A stretch of 64,000 bases of DNA from assembly GCF_001411555.2 (NCBI RefSeq), contig NC_049910.1, forward strand, positions 30,723,150-30,787,149, given 5' to 3'. How positions within the stretch are numbered: position 1 is the first letter of the stretch; each line of letters begins with the position of its first letter. Made by a program: the position numbers and the translations under genes. This DNA comes from Juglans regia (Eukaryota > Streptophyta > Magnoliopsida > Fagales > Juglandaceae). The notes beneath the pieces were generated by a model. It searched no databases, had not been told where the DNA came from, and worked only from the letters and a program-made list of their open reading frames with translations. This document shows positions 33,360 to 45,289 of the stretch, piece by piece.

Positions 33360-34240
33360 ATGATTGATACAATTTTGTTTTGGAATGTGAGGGGGTTTAG
33401 CCACTCTAGAAGAAGGTTGAAGAGTTTAGTTAAAAAGAAAAATGTTGCAATAGTGGCTATTTCTGAGCCTTTTGCTGAGGAGTCCTGTATGTCTCTGTTG
33501 GGAAAGTGTTTGTCTACCAACTTTTTCTATTCCAATGAAGCTGAAGGTGGTAAGCTTTGGGTTTTGTGGAGAGATGATAATGCTTTTGAGGTAGTGTGTA
33601 AGTCTGCTTAGATGATTATTGGGTGATTTCAATCGGAGAGTCATAAGTTTCTAGTTACTTTTGTTTATGCCAAATGTACTCAAGCTGAACGAAGAGATTT
33701 ATGGAAAGAGTTGGAGGAGGTTCAAGTGGATGATGTTTCATGGATTGCGGTAGGGGATTTTAATGCTATTCATAGTGATGAAGAGAGGATCAGGGGGTAA
33801 ACCCAGGTCGTTATCTTCTATGGTTGATTTCAATGGTTGTCTATAGGTGTGGTCTCTTTGAGCTTTCTCATGGAGACCAACAAATGTCTTAGTGTAATGG
33901 GCATGAGGGACGATCAAGAAGTTGGGCAAGTTTCGACAGGGTGGTCATTAACAACAATTTTTCTTGTCTTTTTTTGCATGCCCAACTTGAATATTTGGGG
34001 CTGATGACTCTTGATCACTGTCCTATTGTGGTGTTTTTAGATAGGCAGTCGGCGTCGTATGGCCCTTCTCATTTTTGGTTCCAAAACATGTGGTGTTCTC
34101 ACGTGGGATTTTTGTCTTGTGTTCAAAAGGCCTGGAACAATCCGGACTTTAATTCTGGTCTCCTGAAGCTGGTGGCAAGACTTAAATGAGCTAAACTAGC
34201 GTTCCGGGCTTGGAATATAGTTGTCTTTGGTCGGGTGGAT
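33360..34240 (+). pseudogene. LINE endonuclease
   Basis: It begins MIDTILFWNVRGFSHSRRRL, a clear start of this family, followed by VAIVAISEPF with the catalytic Glu, AEGGKLWVLWRDD, VYAKCTQAERRDLW, WIAVGDFNAI (GDFN block, about 33745-33774), a SFDRVVINN-like block and LDHCPIVV (33995-34030), the final catalytic His. Stop codons at 33609-33611 and one or more frame changes near 33795 interrupt it. Confidence 0.8.
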
Positions 34241-35560
34241 TTTATGCTTCAAGAACTGCAAGAGAAAATAAAAACTCTGGAGTATCAATTGCAACCGGGA
34301 TACTCACAAGATGTTGAAGCCGATTACTTGGTGTCAAAGATTGAATTAGATGTGTGGGAAAGAAAAGAAGCTACAAGACTAGGTCAGCTTGCAAAAAAGA
34401 AATGGATGGATGAAAGTGATCAGAATACAAAATACTCTTTCACTCGGTGATTAACCAACGCCAAAAACAAGTTATTATTTCAAAAATGAATCTTGCCAAC
34501 GGGAGTCTGTTGGCCTTTCCGGAAGAGGTTCACTTGGGTGCCACGGATTATTTTAAAGATTTTTTCATGGAACAACCAATAGTTGGGTCCCGAATTTATT
34601 GTCTTTGATTACAGTCAGTATTACGGATGACGAGAATGATAAGCTTTGTAGGGAACCGTCGGAAGAGGAGGTAAGAGATGTACTTTTTTCCATCCCTAAA
34701 AATAGTAGTCCGGGGCCTGATGGCTTTGGCTCGACTTTTTATATTGCTTGTTGGAATATTGTTAAAAAAGATTTAGTGGAGGCGGCTGGTGATTTTTTTC
34801 GAGGAACACCGTTGCCCAAGTTCTATTCTTCCTCTATTATTGTTCTTGTTCCTAAAGTGCAGGATCCAAGAAGTTTTGATAAATTCCGACCTATCAGTCT
34901 TTTTTCGTTGGCATATAAGATCTTTTCAAAGATTTTTGTTAAGAGGATGACAGGGCTTTTACATAAGTTGGTTTCACCTGAGCAAGGTGCTTTTGTTCTA
35001 GGGCACAGTATTTTTGAAAATATTACACTTGATTAAGAAATGGTGCATTCTTTGAATAAGAAATCAGTGGGCGGTAATGTAATGGTAAAACTTGATATGG
35101 CTAAGGCATATGATCGGGTGGATTGGAGTTTCCTCTTGGCGGTGTTCAAAGCTTTTGGTTTTTCTGAAAATTTTTGCAGATTAATTGTGGAGTGTGTTCG
35201 GTCTCCTTGGTTTTTAGTCATGATGAACGGAACCTTCAAAGGTTTCTTTCAACCTTCTCAGGGTTACGACAAGGAGATCCTCTATCTCCTTATTTATTTA
35301 TTTATTGTGATGGAAGTTTTAATGAGATTGCTTAGGAAGAATTTTGAAGAGGGTCGGATTGGTAGATTTTTCCATCCAGTTGAGTGCCTTTGATATCCCA
35401 TTTATTGTATGCGGATGATCTTTTAATTTTTGTGAATGAAGGGAGAAGGTCGGTGAAGAGGCTCATGGAGACATTGGCAATTGGTCGGGTCAGTGTATTA
35501 ACAAAGAAAAATATGCTTTTTGTCCTTCCAAGTTGATAAATCCTTCATGTAAGCGTACGT
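34241..35560 (+). pseudogene. LINE reverse transcriptase
   Basis: After a coiled linker (LQELQEKIKTLEYQL; AKKKWMDESDQNTKYSF) come the fingers and palm blocks: SPGPDGFGSTFY, FDKFRPISLFSLAYKIFSK, LVSPEQGAFVLGHSI, VKLDMAKAYDRVDWSFL, and then, after a frame change, LLYADDLLIFV at about 35402-35434. The YADD catalytic box is intact. At least three stops or shifts (about 34448, 35034 and 35270-35395) break the frame. Confidence 0.85.
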
Positions 35561-36480
35561 TGATGAGGCTGACGGGTTTTAAGGAATAAAGCTTCCCAAT
35601 GATTTATTTCGGGGTACCGCTTGTTGTGGGGAGTCTTACAGTGTGCATTTTGGAACCTCTTGTGACTAAAATTCGTAACAAGGTGGCGGGATGGAAGGCT
35701 AAAATTCTATCACAAGGAGGACGGCTGATTTTGTTGGGCCATGTACTTTCGAGTATGACTATTCATTTCCTCTCGGTTCTTAAGGTGCTGTCGGTTATTA
35801 CTCAACAGATAAATTCCATTTTATCTAGTTTCTTTTGGGGAGATGTCAATGGTATTCAGAGGATGAATGGAGAGCTTGGCCGAAGCTGTGTAAACTGACG
35901 AAAGAGGGAGGTTTGGGGCTGAGGGACCCTTTAGAAATTCAACTCGCACTGCATATGAAGTTTGCTTGGAGGATTATGTCGATTGTGGAATGATTTCTTC
36001 CGTGCTAAATATTTGAAGTCTGAACATGTTGTTCTAGCCTCTTCAACTTCATCAGGATCTAGATTTTGGAAATCAATTCTATCAGTTTTACCTAAAGTCA
36101 TGGAGAACATGCAGTTATTGGTGAGAGGCAGAAATGCATCGTTTTGGTTTGATAGATGGCTTGGTTTCGTTGTGCAATGAGGTCCACTTTCAGAGGAATG
36201 TTGATTGGTCTAATCCCTTGTTTGATAACTTAGAGGTTATGGACAAGCAGGTGTAGGACGCGTGTGGAAGGGGTGCATGATTCAGTTGAGAATGTTTGGC
36301 GGTCAGTGAAATACTGGACTCGTATGACTGTAGATGACCTTACGGCATCAGGTCCTTTGTCCTCGCATGATGGGAAAATTCTTTGCAATCTAGGTGTGCC
36401 TCAGCTAGTCCAAATGTTCCGTAGACATCGTTTGGTTGCTTGGAAGAGACCCCCTGCTGGATGGTCAAATTAAACTATAA
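35561..36480 (+). pseudogene. LINE thumb and zf-RVT region
   Basis: MIYFGVPLVVGSL and KVAGWKAKILSQGGRLILL are the typical YLG.PL and W..K.LS.GGR.tLI blocks. AKYLKSEHV, then SRFWKSILSVLP and NASFWFDRW, follow. The part coding the second zinc-binding box appears shortened, because the RNase H follows sooner than usual. Confidence 0.7.
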
Positions 36481-36890
36481 TGGGAGTTGCCGTGGGAACC
36501 CAGGGAGCAGCGGAGGTGGGGGAGTGATATGAGATAATTTAGGCAGGGTCCTGGGGGCTTTCTCTGCTGATTTTGGTTTTGGTACCAATAACGAATTTGA
36601 GTTAAGAGCCATTCGAGAATGTGTTGTTTTGTATAAAATGCTTAATTTCTTTAATGTGATCATTGAGAGTGACTCTAAATTGGTGGTAGATTGGCTCATT
36701 TAGGGCCGATGTTCGATATGGTATTTGTGGAATTTTTGGGATGACTTACTCAAGCAGCTACATGGCGTTAATTACATGGTGGGTCATAAGTTTCAGGAAG
36801 GAAACCAAGTGGCAGATTTTCTTGCAAGACAAGGTGAGGAAAGGAGGTCCATTTGTTGTGTAGGTGATCGGAATTTGCCAAGATAATTGA
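36481..36890 (+). pseudogene. LINE RNase H domain
   Basis: Starting near SCRGNPG (36485), then a GGVI block with a stop, LGAFSADFGFGTNNEFELRA, containing the catalytic Glu, VIIESDSKLVVDWL with the catalytic Asp, and EGNQVADFLARQG near the end. Two in-frame stops are visible. The first Asp normally found in a DGS motif is not in clear frame. Confidence 0.75.
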
Positions 36891-37080
36891 AGGGGATTGT
36901 TCGGATTGATAAGGCAGGATTGAATAGTTTTAGGCCATAAATCTCTAGTGGTTTATTTATGTTGATGGTTTCATTTTAGGCTATTGGTTTATTGGTTTGT
37001 TATGTAATATTGGTTTTCATCTGCCTTAAGCGAGGGCTCTTAATAAATTGAGGGGATTTTTCCCTATTAAAAAAAAAAAG

Positions 37081-37090
37081 AACTGCACAT
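37081..37090. repeat. Target-site duplication, 3' side of full-length LINE
   Basis: aactgcacat directly after the A tract and one G. Matches 31785-31794. Confidence 0.85.
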
Positions 37091-37154
37091 TGACTTATAC
37101 ATACTATGAGGCTTCAACACTGAACATGTGAGAGTACTAGATCGAGTATTATGA

Positions 37155-37281
37155 AATATAAGAGGTTGTTTGGGAATAAAAATGTTTTCATTTCATCTTA
37201 AAATTTATCATCTTATTTCTTTTTCAAATATCATTTAAACATAAATATTTTTCAATTTTAAATATTCAACATTTTCATCTA
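37155..37281. repeat. MITE, GAGATGA family, left half
   Basis: It begins gaggttgtttgggaataaa and breaks at catctaatcattac, where the hAT element is inserted. The right half resumes at 39832 with atcattacaactttcttaa, the block that follows catct in the reference copy at 17309-17522. Confidence 0.7.
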
Positions 37282-37289
37282 ATCATTAC

Positions 37290-39831
37290 TAGGGATGTAA
37301 ATTCAAACCGAAAAATCGGTCCAGACAGACTGATTTTACTGGTTTTGAACCGGTCTGGTCCAGGACAGGTTCTTGGAATGTGAAAACCGGTCGGAACCAG
37401 TCCAGTTCCGGTTTTAGGATTTTCCAGACCGGACCGGACCGGTTGATAAAAAATATATAAAAAATAATATTTGTATATATATGTTTTATACAAAATATTA
37501 TATATTTATTAATATATATAAGTTTTATATATAATTTATAATTATAAATTTATATGTGAAATTTTTATATATAATATATATAATTATATATATTCATATA
37601 TGAAATAATTTCATATTATAATTTATAAATTATTACATAAAATGTTGATACTAATATATAAGTTTATAACTAATACTAATATTAAATATATATAGTTTAT
37701 AATTAATACTAATAGTCTAATATTAATACTATTATATAGTCTAATATATTATTTAGCTATACTAATATATAAGTCTATAACTATTTAACTAATACTAATA
37801 GTCTAATATAGACTATAGTCATACTTATACTAATATAGCTATACTAAATCACTAAAAGTTTATAACTAATACTAATATATAACTATACTAATAGGCTAAT
37901 ATTAATACTATTATATAGTCTAATATATTATATAGCTATACTAATATATAAGTCTATAACTATTTAACTAATACTAATAGTTTAATATAGACTATAGTTA
38001 TAGTTATACTAATATAGTTATACTAAATCACTATAACTAATACTAATATATAACTATACTAGTCTAATAATATATATTATATAGTCTAATAATATAGTAT
38101 TAGTATAACTAATAATTACAAATATATATAGTTATACTAAATCACTATGGTCTATTAAATGTATTACAAATAGTTATTCTAATCACTATAACTAATAGTC
38201 TAATACTAATATTTATAATAATATTAGAGTCTAATACTATATTACTATTAGTAATATACTTTAAGTCTAATATTAATATTATTATATAGTCTAATATATT
38301 ATATAGCTATAACTATAATATAACTAATACTAATATATATACTAATACTAATAGTCTAATATTAATACTATTATATAGTCTAATATATTATATAGCTACA
38401 CTAATATATAACTAATATTAATATATAACTATACTAATAGTCTAATATAGACTATAGTTATAGTTATACTAATCTATATTAAATCACTATAAGTCTATAA
38501 TAATTTTTTTTAATAGGTTAAATCACTATAACAATGTATATTATTATTATTATATGGTATTAAATTACTCTAAGAAATGGCCCTCAGATTTATTTCCCCC
38601 CAAACCCACCCCCCAAGTTTTACTTTCAGTTTCCCACCCCCTCCCTTAGAAATCCTACATCCCCCCCCTCTCTTTCCAGGAACTACGCTGCACGTAACAG
38701 GCTAACAGCCTCCGTCGCATCCTCCAGTCCCTCCGTCGGTGCCCCTCTCTTCCTTACTATCTGCCTAGATCTCTGTGACTCACGGCCTCCATCTCTGCCC
38801 TTTCACGGCCTCTCTACATCCAACGTTCCCGGCCTCACCTCTCTTCCTCACTCTCTCAGCGTCTCACGCAGCCGGCAGCCCCTCTCTCACGTCTCTCTGC
38901 TTCGACGGTACTTTTTCTTGAGGATCTTTATTTGTCCAACGTCAATACTCAATAGTGAAGCACTAAAGCTCTGTTTGTTGCACTGAAGCTCTGTTTGTTT
39001 AATCTGCAATGATATGTTTGGGTTGCGGACTTCCTAGTTTTTTTTTTTTTTCTAAGGACCACGTTAGCCTAAAGTTCTGTTTGTTTTGTTTGATTAAGCA
39101 TATGAGATTCTAAGTTGAATGAAAGCTTTCAAGTGGCTTTGCTCCATTGTATATCATCTATTTTTAACTGATTTTATTATCTGCATGTGCATATCATTAT
39201 CATTGATTCATCTGCTAAGTCAAAAATCCAATTATTCTCTTGTATGTTCCAAAATGATTTTATCATCTGCATCTGTATATTACAACATCTCATATTGTTT
39301 TAAACTGTGAAGCTCAACAAAAATAAATAAAAATAAAATAAGGAATAATAACATATAAGAAATTATTTTGAAATTAACATATGCATGCAGGTAGGAGACT
39401 TTCATATATGGATCAGGTGAAGAAATTAATTAGAGCTTATAATATTAATATATATATATATATATATATTCTAGCATATATAAACCCACTATCGAGATGG
39501 ATGTTTATAGTTAAAAGAATGGTTGTACTTGGTCCTTGACACTGAATGAAGCAAAATATAATAGTTGGACAGGTTGTCTGCATTAAACTCCACCTTTGGT
39601 TTAGTTATTAATAATTATATTGTTATATCTGCTTTGATTACAATGTTTATTTTTGTTACTACATATATAAACCGAAAAACCGAATCGGACTAGACCGGAA
39701 ATCGATAAAATCGAAAATACCAGTTTAGGAGAGTAATCGGTGTGTAAACGGTTTTGAAAAATGTAAAACTGATACATACCGGTTCGGTCTTAAATTTTGT
39801 CCAAAATCGGACCGGACCAGTTACACCCCTA
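37290..39831. mobile_element. hAT element, non-autonomous, 2.5 kb
   Basis: Terminal inverted repeats TAGGGATGTAA and TTACACCCCTA, flanked by the 8-bp duplication atcattac (37282-37289 and 39832-39839). Subterminal regions are rich in ccggtc and accggacc motifs. The interior has a 1.1-kb TA-rich irregular tandem block (37440-38560), a C-rich stretch (38590-38920) and unique AT-rich DNA. No transposase frame is present. It is inserted in a MITE, so it is younger than that MITE. Confidence 0.85.
37440..38560. repeat. Irregular TA-rich tandem block
   Basis: Phrases such as actaatatataactatacta, gtctaatattaatactatta and tatagtctaatatattatat recur many times in varying order and spacing. It looks like a decayed satellite-like expansion. 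The related hAT remnant at 25855-26952 has only a short TA-rich block in the corresponding place. Confidence 0.85.
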
Positions 39832-39839
39832 ATCATTAC

Positions 39840-40080
39840 AACTTTCTTAAACTTTTAAACAAATTACAAAAAAAAAAAAATATCAACTTTTTTAAATCTC
39901 AAAATAAAAATAATAATAATAAATATATATACTAATTTTTTTTTTAATTTTATAATATTTGTATTCAATTTTTTTCTCTTATTTTTCAAATTTTAATAAA
40001 ATATCTTAACTTAAATAATTTTACTACCATTCATAGATTTCTTATCTCATCTCATTCCCTAAGCATCTCCTAAATCAACT
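39840..40080. repeat. MITE, GAGATGA family, right half
   Basis: Continues the copy begun at 37155. The core has tcaacttttttaaatctcaa and the end is cttatctcatctcattccc, then aagcatctccta. Confidence 0.65.
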
Positions 40081-42153
40081 ATACAATAATTTGTATTTTA
40101 TTTTTTGGAATGTTTCTTAAAGAACAATTTGAATCAATATTTGGGAGTATTATTGCGTTAAAAAAAATTAAATTCAGTTTAAAGAGGTTTGCTACTTAGC
40201 ATCTTCACACATTACAGACTATATTTTTTTAAAATTTTTTAAGTTTTATTTTTTTAAAAATAATTGAATTATTTTACTTATTATCCATATATCACATATT
40301 TAAAAACAGGAAAAAAATAATGTAATTTGTAGTATATGAAATGATGAATAGAATTGAAAACGTGATAGAGAGAGATGGCTAGCCTTCCTGGAATCTGAAA
40401 ATTTTAGCTCTGACCAATCCTAGCGTTAGGTTCTGTCTGGCTATTTATTGCCTTGGGATACCAAACCTTTTGACCAAGAAAAAGAGGAGATTCGCGCGCC
40501 AACATGACAAAAGACAAATCATGTCCCAACGTGACAAAATGCTAGGCACACCGTTAAGTTGTCCCGTTTTGGTTTCCCGCTTGACGTGGAGCGGCCACAG
40601 TGGCATTCTTTAATTTTTTTAGTTCACAGTCCCGTAGTGACTACCCATCCCCTCCCCTCCATCTAGCCTCTCCTCCCCTCCATTTCTGACCTCATCTCCG
40701 ACCCATTCTCGGTGCCGTTGTTATGCCTAGCCCTCACTTCCCCATCAAGTTCGTGCATCTCATCTCCCCTCCCCTCCATCTCCGAGCTCATCTCCTAGGT
40801 TATTTTCCTTTAGTCATACCCAAGTTTTTGCCATCTTTATCGCCCATGGATATGCCCTTTGGCAAGAGTCTTGTATGTTTTGATCTTAGTTGTCACTGTT
40901 GTCATAGGATTTTATGATTTATACAAAAATGTCCTAGTACTTAAGGCAACTACTTTTCGTTTGTGTGCGCCTCTGTTGGATTGGATAGAAACTTGGGAGA
41001 TGGTGTCAAGGATCAAGTACCTGGGAACAATGCTATTCCTACATAATTTTTAGAAGGTTGTTCAGTGGTTTCTTACAATTACACCCAGACATAGCCTCTC
41101 CCTCTCCACCGTAAAGCAACCCATACCTCCCTCGACAATGGGTCACCACATCCCCTCAAACTAGCACACGCCCAAGCCCCACGTTCAACCATGCTTGCAA
41201 CAAACCAAGTACCTCTGTTTTAGCCCCACAAAAACAGAACACAACTCCTTCCCCCACATGACAACACACTCACTTGCACCACCAATGCCAACTTTTGTCT
41301 TCCTTTTATTTCTGCGGTTTTTGCTTCCCCTTTTTTTTTTCTCCCCATTTCGTCTTCCCCTTCAATCACCTCGCCCACCTTGGCACCATTTTTTACCCTT
41401 CACCGACTCAAGAAGTCTAGAAAAACTGGTCTTCACGTAGCTTTCTCTCTGTTCATGTTGTGTTTCTTTCAAGGACCTGAAGGTGGGAATGGCCATGCTT
41501 TTGGCAAGAATCCTAGGAAATCATGATGCATTGAATTCTAAGGCATGGGCTTCACCTTGAAAACTTGAAAGTGCCATGTGCCATGAGTCTGGCTAACCAG
41601 CGTCTAGTGGGTTGGAGGGGGGAGACGAGATGGGTAAAAAAAAGAAAGAAAAATAAAAATAAAAAGAGGGAAATGGGTTGGAAGGGGAAGGAAAAACGAA
41701 ATGTTATCTGGAGGGAAAAGAGAAAACGGTAAGTGAGGGAAAAAAAAAATGCATACCACAGTGGCATGCCACTGCCAAGTGGGAATGGTAATTGTAGCAT
41801 TACCCAAAGCTAAACCAACCGAGTATCCACTGGTGCGAGAATGGGTCCCCATAAATAAAAAAAATTAAAGAAATATTTTTTAATAATATTGTGAATTTAA
41901 AAAAATATATTTAAAGATATGTAAAAAAATAATGAAAAACAAAATCAAATGGTCTTGTAGGGAGCCATTCGGTGGGTGTAGCACTGTTGTGTCTAATTGC
42001 ATGCATGCCTTCCATTTTGTGGAAATTCTTGAATCAGTCATGTCGACCATCCTACTTTTAATGGGTAATAATACTCGTATACTTCATTTATTACTGCTTT
42101 ACTATCTAACTATTTTTTTTTCCTTTTGTTCTTTGAATCTAGATTAAAATTAC
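40081..42153. other. Intergenic DNA, no gene recognised
   Basis: Contains a C-rich stretch (40640-40850), a T- and C-rich one (41190-41400) and short open frames of low-complexity composition. 41835-41990 shares ordered blocks with 47280-47450 (ttaataatattgtgaattt, ttaaagatatgtaaaaaaat, gaaaaacaaaatcaaatggtc, gtgggtgtagcac), so a dispersed repeat lies there. Confidence 0.45.
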
Positions 42154-42504
42154 AGAACATAATATTCTTGCATAATTTAAAAGAAAATAAATTGAATTAA
42201 CCAACGTAATCATATAATTTAATTAAACATAAATTTAATTTTATAAAAATACCATTTCTTTTGCTCTTACAGTCTCAAAAACACTATAAAAAAGAAAGAG
42301 TCCGCTTTTCGTAGCACTTAAGTGTGATATTATAAGTTTGATAAATTAAAAGGGGAATATCAAACTTATAATTTTTTTTTTATAATTTTATTTTAAAACA
42401 GAGGACATTTATATAAAATAAGATTTATTTTTAATTAAACTACATGATTACGTTTATTGATTTAATTTATTTTCGTTTAAATTATGCAAGAATGTCATGT
42501 TTTA
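42154..42504. repeat. Fold-back element with long arms
   Basis: The left arm 42154-42228 and right arm 42431-42504 are inverted copies with moderate divergence, sharing attcttgcataattta, aaaataaatt and acgtaatcat. A second short inverted pair (ttataagtttgata at about 42330 and tatcaaacttataa at about 42358) lies in the centre. Non-coding. Confidence 0.8.
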
Positions 42505-43714
42505 AGATTTTTAATTCAAATTTAAAGAGAAAAAAAAAAGAGCTAATAATTGGATAGTAAAATAATTGTAAAGTAGGTGTAATTGTATCGTTACTCGTAG
42601 GGGTGGGCTCCGACTCCGACGGAGTCGGAGTTGTCGTTTCCGACCTCCGACTCCGACAAAAGTCGGAGCCGAATTGCCCCTCCGACTCCGACTCCGAACT
42701 TAGTCGGAGTCCGATTCCGATTGGAGGTCGGAGCTTCGAACTCCGATCGGAACTCCGAATGGAGGTCGGAGCTCTGACCTCTGATCGGAACTCCGACTGA
42801 AGTTCGGAGGGAGTTTCCGAACGGAGGTCGGAGCTCCGACTCTGAATTAAATTTCCGAACTCAATAAATAAATAAATTTATTGAGTTGTTGTTTTATGTT
42901 CTTTTTTTTATTATTATTTAAATTTTGTTGTTCAATTTCGTTTCAGATAGTGAACAACATATATATTTTTTTTAAAAGTGAACCATTTACAAATATTTGG
43001 TTTATTCAAGAGTTTTCAATAATTTAAATATTCCTTCTGATTTTATTATTGAATTTTGATTATCTCTTTAATTTGTTTTATGTCCGCCTAAAATTTAACA
43101 TTAAAAGTGCTCATGACTCATGAGTTGAAAATTACGCAAATTTAAAATTTTATAGAGAAGAATGATGGTACGAATTTATATAATTCGATTAATTTCAGTT
43201 GGATAATAAATTATAAACGTTTGAGAGAGGATGGATAAATACTAATAGAAATTATAGAATAAAGAGTACTTATCCCACGTCTTTGCTCGGGATATAACTA
43301 CATAAATATAACTATATAAATAGTTTAAAAAATAAATAACAAGTATGATGTAGCCATAAGTTATAACAGTCTCATTTATAACGTAATAACAATATGACTC
43401 AGCCTTGAAATATAACTACATAAAAATTAAACACGGATTTCACTCAAATGCTTTTTGTTCCATTGGTCATGCCTAAAATGAAGATAGAAAGTAGCAATCA
43501 ATAGATGAAAAAAAATTGATAATAAAAAATTGAATACGGTAAAAGAATAATTTGATTCTTACCAAGAAAGGAGGTTCTCTCAACTCCATCCCAACTCTCA
43601 AGTAGCGTCCATTCCAGACTCTCAATCATCGGTAATTATGTTAGGGTTCACAATTAGATCTATAAAATCATAAAAAGTAGAAGTTAAAAACATTAAAAAT
43701 AATTAAATCATCAT

Positions 43715-44272
43715 TTAAAAGCATATAAACTTACCCGATTCAAGCCTATAGCTCTCGGCATCAACGCCAACGGTATCTAGTCCAATGGGCGTGTCACTTA
43801 TCCAATTTTGTGTGCAAACGTGGGCCTCTACGGTTGACGGTGACAATGAACTCCGATAAGCATCCAACACGCGACCTCCAGTGCTAAATGCCCATTCTGA
43901 GGCAACCGTAGTGACAGGAATGGCTAGCAAATCTCGGGCCACACGAGAAAGGACTGGATACTTGGTGGAATTAACTTTCCACCAAGTTAATAACTGAAAT
44001 ATATCACTAGGTGCCTTGACAGTTTCTGTAAAATATCGTTCAACCTCAGATGTACAATGCATAATATTCCTTGTTGACATGAGTTGATGATAGTGCGGTA
44101 TAATTTGATTGCCTCTAACCCCTACAGATGGGTCAGTATCACCTGAGGAAACTGTCGGCTTCGAATGTGAGGTGCTACCAACTGCGGATGAAGGCTGGGC
44201 ACTAGTACTGTAGTGACTATATAAGTCATCAACATCACTTTTTAGCAATCTAATAAACTCTGCAGCCTTCAC
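43715..44272 (-). pseudogene. hAT transposase C-terminal dimerisation region
   Basis: The minus strand reads SEVERYFTETVKAPSDIF, LLTWWKVNSTKYPVLSRVAR, IPVTTVASEWAFSTGGRVLD and RSSLSPSTVEAHVCTQNWI, the hallmark hATC domain through which transposase monomers associate. A probable splice donor (CGG|GTAAGT on the minus strand, at about 43735) ends it, and a possible acceptor (cctcag) lies at about 44282. The segment between this and the upstream part (44273-44320) is broken by stops, so either a short intron or a deletion separates them. Confidence 0.85.
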
Positions 44273-44320
44273 TGCCCTGAGGACGGAATTTAACCAAAAT
44301 TATAGAACGGCCAACTTAAC

Positions 44321-45289
44321 TCAGGGGTCAAGGATCACAGCCACAAATAGCAATCTATTTATCTTCTCAATATTCTCCCAATATTTATCATATTTGATCT
44401 TCATCCTCGTAGCCATAGCAGATAACAATCCAGCAGAGTCAGTATAACTATTTTTCAACTGGAAGTGAAGCTCCGAGAGCTCGCTGAAAAATGAGTTCGC
44501 AGTCGTATATTTGGATCCAAATAGCCGCATGGTTATCTCATAAAAAGTTCTTAAAAATTTAACAAAATAACTCACACTGGTCCAATCATGTGCGTCCGGC
44601 GCACCGAGCCCCTGTCCTGCTGGCTCAAACAAAGCATACCTCAAGCCCCCATCCTCGACCTCCATCCGCTCGAATGCTTTTTGGTACTTCTGTGCCACAT
44701 CCAACATCATGTATGTAGAATTCCATCGAGTCGGAACATCCAAGCACAGCATACTAGAACATTCAATTTTCAGATCTTCTGCTATTGCCTTAAACTTGGC
44801 AAGCCTTTGAGGGGAACCCCTCACATATCGTACAATGTTGCAGACTCGGGTTATGGAATCATGAACCTCTTTTAATCCCTCAACAACTATAAGGTTAATG
44901 ATATGAGCATAGCATCGAACGTGAATAAACTCGTGGGCCCAAATGACATCATCTCTCACCGTCGTGTTCCGCTTAAACCAATCAATTACTGTTTCACTCG
45001 CACTGGCATTGTCAACTGTAATACATAGCACTTTTCGAATTCCCCAGTCCTTTAAATAATCATCCATCTTCGCCCCAATGGATGCACCTTTATGATCCAC
45101 AATTTCTTTAAAACCAATAATTTTTTTATGCAAAATCCACTCACTGTCAATGTAGTGTGCTGTGATACACATGTAGTAGACGTTCTGTATGGAAGTCCAT
45201 GTGTCAGTCGTAAAAGACACTCTCTGGCCAGTGGTAATAAACATCTTCCTCATCTCCTCCTTGTCCTTTTTGCATGCCTCTTCATACAA
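44321..45289 (-). pseudogene. hAT transposase catalytic core
   Basis: An open frame of 322 codons. It contains FTTDTWTSIQNVYYMCITAH (first catalytic Asp region), CITVDNASAS (second Asp, DN motif), RCYAHIINLIVVEGL (C/H.LNL block), and DVPTRWNSTYMMLDVAQKY (the W-N-S-T block of hAT proteins). This is the RNase-H-like fold that cuts DNA at transposon ends. It is joined to the upstream part only through a frameshift at about 45285-45305, where a few bases seem lost. Confidence 0.88.

Larger units (their letters stand above)
31795..37080 (+). mobile_element. Full-length LINE (plant L1 type), degenerate
   Basis: It runs from cctgaaatattgtcgc to an A11 tail (37069-37079) and is flanked by the 10-bp duplication aactgcacat. 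Domains in order: DUF4283 and CCHC knuckle (ORF1), endonuclease, reverse transcriptase with an intact YADD, zf-RVT region and a C-terminal RNase H. All parts of a plant L1-like element are present at the expected length of about 5.3 kb. Frameshifts and stops in nearly every domain make it inactive. Confidence 0.9.

Noticed and set aside
41195..41852. Phe/Leu/Pro-rich frames on both strands
   Set aside because: Driven by C- and T-rich tracts, no known motif, and no supporting gene structure.
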